The position numbers and the translations under genes are program-made. The notes below the pieces were generated by a model. That model was given only the letters and a program-made list of their open reading frames with translations. It did no database searches and had not been told where the DNA came from. Source: Porphyridium purpureum (lineage: Eukaryota; Rhodophyta; Bangiophyceae; Porphyridiales; Porphyridiaceae). From it: 64,000 nucleotides of DNA. Shown piece by piece: positions 57,988 through 64,000 of this stretch; within the stretch, counting starts at the first letter, position 1, and each line of letters opens with the position of its first letter. The stretch lies in the NCBI GenBank assembly GCA_008690995.1, contig VRMN01000005.1, positions 620,001 through 684,000 of the forward strand, read 5' to 3'.

Positions 57988-60246
57988 CTAAAGGAAATTT
58001 GCAAAACAGTCATCGTCGTCGTCGTATTCGTTGCGCGTCTTCGAGGGCAAGGGAATGCTCAACGCTTTATCAGTGAGGACATGGATCAGCGTTTGCTTCC
58101 CGAAAGCTATCACGGCTTCCCATATGCCTCGGCAAAGTACTTCGACGTCGTCCGTATCCGTATTCGTGCATGCCATCTTGTACTGTGGCAGAATCTGCGG
58201 TAAAGCGGCGATGATGTTTCGGAGATAGAGTTTGAGAAAGTTTGCGTCGAATAAGGCTTTTCGTTGCTCGAGCAGTCGTCGCTTGCTGTCGTCGACGAGA
58301 CATGGATCAAAACCATCGCTTCTAGAGCCACGGGTGTATAAAATCGCCGACGATGGGAACGGTTTTCCCCACTGACCTGGTAGCGATCCCGAATTCAGCG
58401 TCTTCATCGCTCTGTGCAGCGTCATACTTGATTGCTGCATGGACTTGAGAAAGTCGATGATGCCTGTGTATGTGTCGGTAAAGAGCGCTGGTTTGTTAGG
58501 ATGCAAAACGCAGTTAGTTCATCGCATGGGTTTGAGTGTCTGGAAGTGCGTCAGCAATCGACGTGTCCGTAAATGGAGCGGACTGTCTTCGACTTGAGAT
58601 TCGTTAATCAGACATGCCGGTTCGTTGGAAGCATGGTTGCAGGACAGCATATACGAGAGAATAGTCGACGTCGCTTGTTCGAAGTGTCGATTTGCTGCAG
58701 ATTCGGATATCAAGATGCTTTCGAAATGTTCCGGTGTCCATCGTTACTCTGATTGGTCATTTTCGCATGACGTTATGGGTTGGAGCGAGCAGATCGTCGC
58801 ATATAGCACTGCGTATATGCGCAATCCGGTTGCGATCAGTTCGACGAATACCCAGGAATGCACGTCCTTGAACTCGCTGATATCGATGACGCCCAGGTCT
58901 TTGAGCGCATTCGGAATATGTTTGATGGGAAACGCCGCTGGGTTCAGGAAAACGGACCAAGCTTGATGCCCGATGAGACATCGTGTCATGCTTCGAACAA
59001 GAATTTTTCTTTGTAGCTCTGGTGACATATTCATTGCGTCGAGGGACTTCAGGAAATCGTACGTCAAGTCAGCGCAAGCACCTGCGTCGTCTGGAAATGC
59101 TGTATCCTTCAATTATCCAGCGAAGTCATGTGATAGCATATCATTGCCAGCCAGCGGGGCGAGAAGCGAGACGCCGATGAATAAGTATCGCCGGATCGTA
59201 GTGTAGGTCAACGTCAAAGCTCGTTCACGCGCTGCTTTCAATTCGAGGATGTGCGATGAACTCAGCTTAGTCATGCACTTTGAAATGTACGCGCAGGCGA
59301 AGCCATTGGTGGACGGGGATGTGTTAGACGTGTAGTAATCCGTATACCATGCGTTCGTCTGTTGTGTCTGTGGTACTCCAACGTTGCGTCCATGGTCCGT
59401 ACCGCGCGTCTCATTGAGAGCGGTATCTCGGATTCCCATCGGATGATCATTGTCGACATGGTTGGGCGCCGCGCGCTTGGGGTCGCGCATCGCTGCAAAT
59501 GAATCCATCGCTGCCAAACACTCTTCCGTAATTGTCAAAGGCATCAGCGGCGCCGTCCCTTGTCGAAAAAATCTCACGAGGTCAAGATCACATATACTTC
59601 CTTTGGTATACGGCTTCTGTGTCACGTTGCGCTTCTTCAATTTAGATGTCTGCTTGGTCATCGAAGTATTCATCGAAATATTCATCGAGTAGGTCTTTGC
59701 GCGGATCCCGGTGGGGCTTTTTGATTCAGGGCATACTATTCGCGCAGTGGTTGCCGTCGGGTAAACTGTTTCGAAGCTGATGTCCTGAGTCGCATCCGAT
59801 GGCGTAAAACATATGCGATCGACGGGGTTAATGGGCAGCTGTGCATTGAGGCCTTCGCCAGTCGTCGTTGGCTGCATCACGGTGGTTTCGCTTTCATACA
59901 AAAACGACGCAACGGTTTCCATGGATGTAACATAAGCATCCACATTACTGTCCGGGAACGTGTTCGATGCTGCCGCGCCAGTTTTCAGACTTATGAATGG
60001 ATCTTGTTCCTCGACTTCCGTCGTTGTATTCATCGCTGCTGTTTGTGCGTACGTCGGTGCTATTCGGGTTTCGCAATTGCGTTCACCGGCTCGACACTTC
60101 TTTCTAGAAACATGTTTTCCGGCGCGTCCGCGCAGACCTGGAGGGCGCGGGTTTGGTCCCATGTGACAGCGAGTTCTTCCAGTTCTCTTCGCAGCTGATA
60201 TGCACGTGTAATCGCAACCACCGCAGATATTTCGTCGATGCCACAA
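57988..60246 (-). pseudogene. Long broken minus-strand coding frame, family not recognised
   Basis: About 2.26 kb in which one minus-strand phase reads as protein almost throughout but has about three breaks, so it looks like a decayed gene of an accessory element. The N-terminal third is Thr/Ser/Met-rich (for example SMNISMNTSMTKQTS) with a later stretch ACAYISKCMTKLSSSHILELKAARERA, a pattern also seen in replication or transposition proteins of large elements. The C-terminal end is Asp-rich (NEYDDDDDC). I treat it as a fossil and make no functional claim. Its composition is less GC-rich than that of the host genes to the left. Confidence 0.45.
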
Positions 60247-60766
60247 GCTGGTCTCCGATCCGTGTCTCGTTCAATGCGCCAAAGTGTCGCGTCATCGACT
60301 ACACGCAGGCCACCCAGACTTCGCGGCTCGCCAGATGACTCCTCGTGATGAATCGTCGTATTTGTACGTCAACCCACACCTTCCTCAGCAACACATCCCG
60401 CACCCGAGCCACAGCATGAAACGCCGATCGCTGCGCGCCGCAAACCGCCGAGCACTGCCCGCCGCAAACCGTTCGACAAGCCGCTCCACACCCCGTTTCG
60501 CAAGCGGCAACACGCTACACCACCAACTCTTCCGCTTCTCAACTTTGTCTTGACATGTCAAGTGTGAGCGCCAGCTTGCGTGCGGTTCTTGTATTTGAGC
60601 ATTTTTGGCGCGCTACGCTGGAAATGTGATCCTGCGGCGAAGTTTTCATGTGCATCTTCCGTGTAGTGTAACAGGTCTGCCGTGTGGGTTTATGGGGCAT
60701 CACATCAAAGCACGTTCGTTTTACTAGAAAGTGCTCGCTCAGGGTGAACGGCTAACGACTGTATGC
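60247..60766. other. Spacer between divergent orphan frames
   Basis: About 0.5 kb with small direct repeats CGCCGCAAACCG (about 60438-60470). No gene supported; might act as a divergent promoter for the flanking frames. Confidence 0.35.
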
Positions 60767-60987
60767 ATGTCTGATGTATTGGCGTCTGTGCCCAAGTTGG
60801 ACGAAGGCGAGCAGTTTAGATCAACGGTGGTGTTGTCGCTGAGAAGGCTTCGTCCTTTACGCCATTCAGTCATGTCGGATAGAGAGGAAGTGGAGCAATT
60901 GCGGATGCAGCTCGCGATGGCGCTGAACGCCAATATTATTGCGCAAATACCAGCGAATTAAAGGCACGCGAGTATGCGCTGCACGCG

Positions 60988-61824
60988 ATGATCACCGACT
61001 CCAAGCTTGCGTGTGTTGAGGCAGAACTGCATAGTCTGTGCAACGATGTCAATGAACTCATCGATATCTTGAAGCAGTGCGAGTGGCAGCGTGTATCGCT
61101 TCCGACGCCTCCGATGGAGCCCCCTGTAAAGTATCCCACCGAGTCAAGCTTTCACGCAGAACTGGTCTGGCTACGTGCATCGATGGTCAATGCACAGCAA
61201 GGTTTGACTGGCTTCTTGGCTGGAGTCGACTGTGCGTACACGGGATGTAAGGAGAAGCATAGTGTACCTGAGCTGGTGATGGAGGAATGGCCAGAGAAGA
61301 ATGCGGACGGTTGGCCAGCGAGGGTTGAGCGCATCGACGATGTACAATCACCGATCCCCGAGGCAATTCTATTGGAACATCCGGCGTTCGATATGCGATT
61401 GAAAACCAAAAACCATCGGATCAGTCACGTGTATGTGCGCTTCGAAGGTCGGCCCTTGACAGTTGAGCTTGTTGGGGCTCGTGCTCTGCCAGACGTCAAC
61501 GTGATCTGGAGCAAATTGTCATCGTACTTACTGGTCCGCTGGAATATCAAAGGTTCATGCCGTTATCCTTGGCCTGATTATTCGTGGGTTGCTCAGGATA
61601 AGATTCGCGGAGTGTTCGAATGTTACGAGGCCACGTACGGTTCTGCTTGTATCAGGTTTGGATTATCGAAGCGCTCTGCCGATGCAGCTATGGATGCTCC
61701 TCTGGCGTGCTCGCGTGACTGTGTCAGCGGATCCTGTCGCAGACGCGGCCGCGTGGCGGCCGACTTGATCACTGATTGCAGACGTGCGCACGATTACTTA
61801 CTTCAGGCAACGCATGGCCTTTAG
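60988..61824 (+). CDS. Hypothetical coiled-coil protein of the accessory region
   Basis: 278 residues from an ATG at 60988. N-terminal helix with heptads (CVEAELHSLCNDVNELIDILKQCE), then HAELVWLRASMVNAQQGLTGFLAG, an unassigned mixed domain (HVYVRFEGRPLTVELVGAR, YLLVRWNIKGSCRYPWPDYSWV) and an Arg/Cys-rich end. The coiled-coil character continues upstream into a short plus frame (60767-60961) in another phase, so the 5' end may be an exon boundary or decay. No family recognised. It is compositionally like the neighbouring orphan frames rather than the host genes. Confidence 0.4.
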   Translation: MITDSKLACVEAELHSLCNDVNELIDILKQCEWQRVSLPTPPMEPPVKYPTESSFHAELVWLRASMVNAQQGLTGFLAGVDCAYTGCKEKHSVPELVMEEWPEKNADGWPARVERIDDVQSPIPEAILLEHPAFDMRLKTKNHRISHVYVRFEGRPLTVELVGARALPDVNVIWSKLSSYLLVRWNIKGSCRYPWPDYSWVAQDKIRGVFECYEATYGSACIRFGLSKRSADAAMDAPLACSRDCVSGSCRRRGRVAADLITDCRRAHDYLLQATHGL

Positions 61825-62640
61825 CGATATGGAACATTTACATTCCATTCAACGTCACATAAACCAGCGATGTTTGCACTCCGGAGCAGTTCGCGGTTCA
61901 GATCCCTCGGCATTCGCTCAGTCCTCTGCATCGCTACTTTCCTCCTCTCCAGAACCGCTGGCCTCCACACTCTAAGTGCTCTCCTCAGACGACGACGTTT
62001 TCTCATGCGTTGCACTTGTGCCGAGCGCTGATTTTGATGCTTCACTCTCAGCGATTTTCTTTTCTCTTTCACCGCGACACAGAGTGTGGACGCTATACAC
62101 CACTGTGCACTAATACTACTGCCAAATACCCACAACTGAACAGAGGAATCAAATGCGCGGGAAAAAAGTATTCTCCCAGTAAATACACGCCGATAACTGC
62201 AAGTATGATTCTAAGCTAGATCACACGGAAAGACGGAAGCGCCTTACTTCTCCACTCGATTCCTGGGTCAAATGTCGAGAAATAATGACACTTTCCAGAT
62301 TGTGACTGCTTCTAAGCGTGGCTTCCTTTCGAACCCAATGCCCAGCCGCCGCGCCCAAATACTGGCTCTCTCGCCGGAACCTGCTCTACCACCGCGGCCC
62401 TGTATTCGAAGCCCCACTCTGCCGCTTCGTATGCTATGCACTTACACCATCAGTGCTGGTCAGCTCAAGAGGCTCAGTCTGATCCTTTGCATCCATCGTA
62501 AATTTGACCCTTTCAAAATCTCAAAGTCTAGCCAAGCATTCCCATATTGCACGTATTGTGAAACTACGCCATTTTAGTAATAATATTTGAATAGTGCGGT
62601 GATGTAATGCACACCAACAACTTGAAGAAAATAGCGTCAA
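61825..62640. other. Spacer, no gene supported
   Basis: 0.8 kb of lower-GC sequence between orphan frames. The short frames are not protein-like and no repeats are obvious. Confidence 0.35.
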
Positions 62641-62662
62641 CTTAGACGCACGCGAAGAAAGG

Positions 62663-62780
62663 GTCGGACGAGTGGGTCGGACGAGTGGGCCGGACGATAG
62701 GACGGGACGAGTGGGCCGGACGATAGGACGGGACGAGTGGGCCGGACGAGAGGACGAGACGATTGGACGGCGCGAGGGGG
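62663..62780 (+). repeat. Minisatellite, unit built on GGACGAGTGGGCC
   Basis: Tandem, partly degenerate copies of GGACGAGTGGGCCGGACGATAGGACG and shorter versions (CGGACGAGTGGGT). Ends about 50 bp before the ATG of the next open frame. Confidence 0.85.
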
Positions 62781-62830
62781 CCGGGGAAGGGGGCCGTGCG
62801 AGGGGAGTTAAAGGGATTCGGCGCATAGGC

Positions 62831-64000
62831 ATGGATAGTCGTGAGAGCCTCGCCCACAAGCCGTGGCATCGTCGTCGAGAGAAACGATTACAATGCGATG
62901 GTGTCAACTGCGATTTTTCACCGCCTGAAGGACAAGGTTTATCTTACACTGCGCGGGTCCAAGTCATGCGAGAACACAAACTGTGCTGCAGACTGCGTGT
63001 ACGCACAGGGCGCATTCCATACGCGAATCTTCGACGGTCGACTGCTGTGTACGGTGGCCCATGCGATGACGATACACGCAGTGGAATTGACTTTGACGTC
63101 AGTGCCGGCATAGACAATCATGACGACAGCGCACGGGACAGCGACAATGACGGCGGTGATGACTTCGTGGACCCAGAAGAGCAGATTGAATCGGATGATG
63201 ATCTTGCTCTAGAGAATGACGCGGCAGACAATGATGAAGCCAACGAAGCAGAACGTATGGGACACGATGCAGCACAGATGAGCGATGCGTATCCTAGTCG
63301 AGAGATTGACGTCGAAACGCTTGTGACCCGTTATGCAAAGCGTTTTGAGAGATTACTCGACCAGAAGACTTTACGCCAGCGCCTACAACACCGCGACGAC
63401 AGCATCTCGAAGTACGTGCGCACGTTGACTGGCATAGGCTCATCGGAGAACATTGACATCGACGATGCAGTCGAAGTTCTAAGGTTTAAAAGTGAACAGG
63501 AGATGTTTATGCACAAGCACGCCATTTCCACTCGCGAAGCACTTGAACTAAAGTCGATGGAGATGCAGCTGTTACGCATCACTACTCGCACGACTCTTCG
63601 GTATATTACTCGAATAATCAGGCGTGCCTTTACGGATTTGAGAAGGAATCTATCGACCTGCGATGCATCTTTACTTGAGAAGGCCTTCTCTGTGATGCAA
63701 ACAAGTATCAACGAATCAGCTGCGGGTCTGGTTAAGCGAGCTTCGACCCTTCTTTTCACCCACAGATCTAAGCAATGCATATCGGATATCATCGGAAACA
63801 CAGTCATCGATGCTCAGGAGGCAATTATTGAATACGGCGCAGGGAAGACACTGCATGGGAAGATTTTACCTCGCAATGTGGTCCAAAAGATTCGCTTCCG
63901 TGAGCCAATGGAGCTCGCAGTAAATTCGGTTGTTTCCATCATCAGGGAATACGGTTTGGACGCCTTGAAAATCAATCTCTTCGAAGACCAACAGCGCAAG
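62831..64000 (+). CDS. Orphan open frame running off the right edge
   Basis: An uninterrupted plus-strand phase from the ATG at 62831 to the last base of the window, 390 codons without a stop. Residues 1-75 are Arg/Cys-rich (CDGVNC and LCC, perhaps a zinc-binding module). From about 77 to 145 the sequence is very acidic (DDSARDSDNDGGDD, LENDAADNDE). From about 150 it is helical and mixed-charge (LVTRYAKRFERLL, RITTRTTLRYITRIIRRAF, IIEYGAGKTLHGKI). No family recognised. The acidic and helical parts are clearly coding-like. The exact start is less certain, because another phase is also open over the first 270 bases. Probably the 5' half of a long accessory-element gene. Confidence 0.55.
   Translation, partial: MDSRESLAHKPWHRRREKRLQCDGVNCDFSPPEGQGLSYTARVQVMREHKLCCRLRVRTGRIPYANLRRSTAVYGGPCDDDTRSGIDFDVSAGIDNHDDSARDSDNDGGDDFVDPEEQIESDDDLALENDAADNDEANEAERMGHDAAQMSDAYPSREIDVETLVTRYAKRFERLLDQKTLRQRLQHRDDSISKYVRTLTGIGSSENIDIDDAVEVLRFKSEQEMFMHKHAISTREALELKSMEMQLLRITTRTTLRYITRIIRRAFTDLRRNLSTCDASLLEKAFSVMQTSINESAAGLVKRASTLLFTHRSKQCISDIIGNTVIDAQEAIIEYGAGKTLHGKILPRNVVQKIRFREPMELAVNSVVSIIREYGLDALKINLFEDQQRK

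Noticed and set aside
63331-63999. Minus-strand frames at the right edge
   Set aside because: They are antisense to the long plus-strand open frame, which has far more protein-like composition.
1-64000. tRNA, rRNA and CRISPR features
   Set aside because: Reading for tRNA B-box-like words (GGTTCGA) with matching A boxes found no convincing pair. No rRNA-like blocks or regularly spaced repeats were seen. A covariance-model scan would be decisive and was not possible.

Overview
The window looks like nuclear DNA of a compact, intron-poor eukaryotic alga, most likely a unicellular red alga such as Porphyridium. This is inference. The sequence supports it through mostly uninterrupted genes on both strands separated by 0.03-1.8 kb, moderately high GC, plastid-type genes (MPBQ/MSBQ methyltransferase, Ycf20-like, a DnaJ-type zinc-finger protein, a small Phe-rich transit-peptide protein), and many type II membrane enzymes of the kind that build sulfated polysaccharide (UDP-xylose synthase, two sulfotransferases, GT31, methyltransferase, two further glycosyltransferases). 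Starts were taken at ATG codons, so several genes are shorter than their full open frames.

Layout. 0.4-1.5 kb: UDP-xylose synthase. 2.5-6.8 kb: a large acidic disordered protein and a Mis18-like centromere protein. 7.0-14.4 kb: a Golgi-type cluster (methyltransferase, galactosyltransferase-like GT31, two sulfotransferases). 14.6-20 kb: CDCA7-type zinc-finger protein, FAM185A-like beta-helix protein, LAMTOR2, Mediator subunit 20. 20-30.3 kb: glutathione reductase, PH-CAMK kinase, a protein with four hnRNP-Q acidic-domain repeats, ADA2, a CPSF6-like RS protein. 30.2-40.5 kb: DNA polymerase delta subunit 2, MPBQ methyltransferase, Lifeguard/TMBIM protein, PAP2 phosphatase, tail-anchored protein, plastid zinc-finger protein, SAM-DUF202 protein, Ycf20. 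40.8-47 kb: ER DnaJ, eIF5A, DUF423 protein, MAD1. 48.5-55.5 kb: two more Golgi-type glycosyltransferases and PUS7.

From about 55.6 kb to the right edge the character changes. There is a fossil LTR-retrotransposon piece with a gag-like segment, two blocks of heat-shock-element-like motifs, a large inverted repeat, long broken or orphan reading frames that I cannot assign to a family, a minisatellite, and an open frame that runs off the window from 62831. This is accessory DNA and the likeliest place for something undescribed.

Regulation. Divergent promoters share short motifs: GTACAGTG (six GTAC sites within 80 bp before eIF5A), a telo-box-like AAACCCTA(G) element, and purine-rich leaders directly before the starts of likely highly expressed genes. 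Several divergent pairs are separated by only 26-180 bp.
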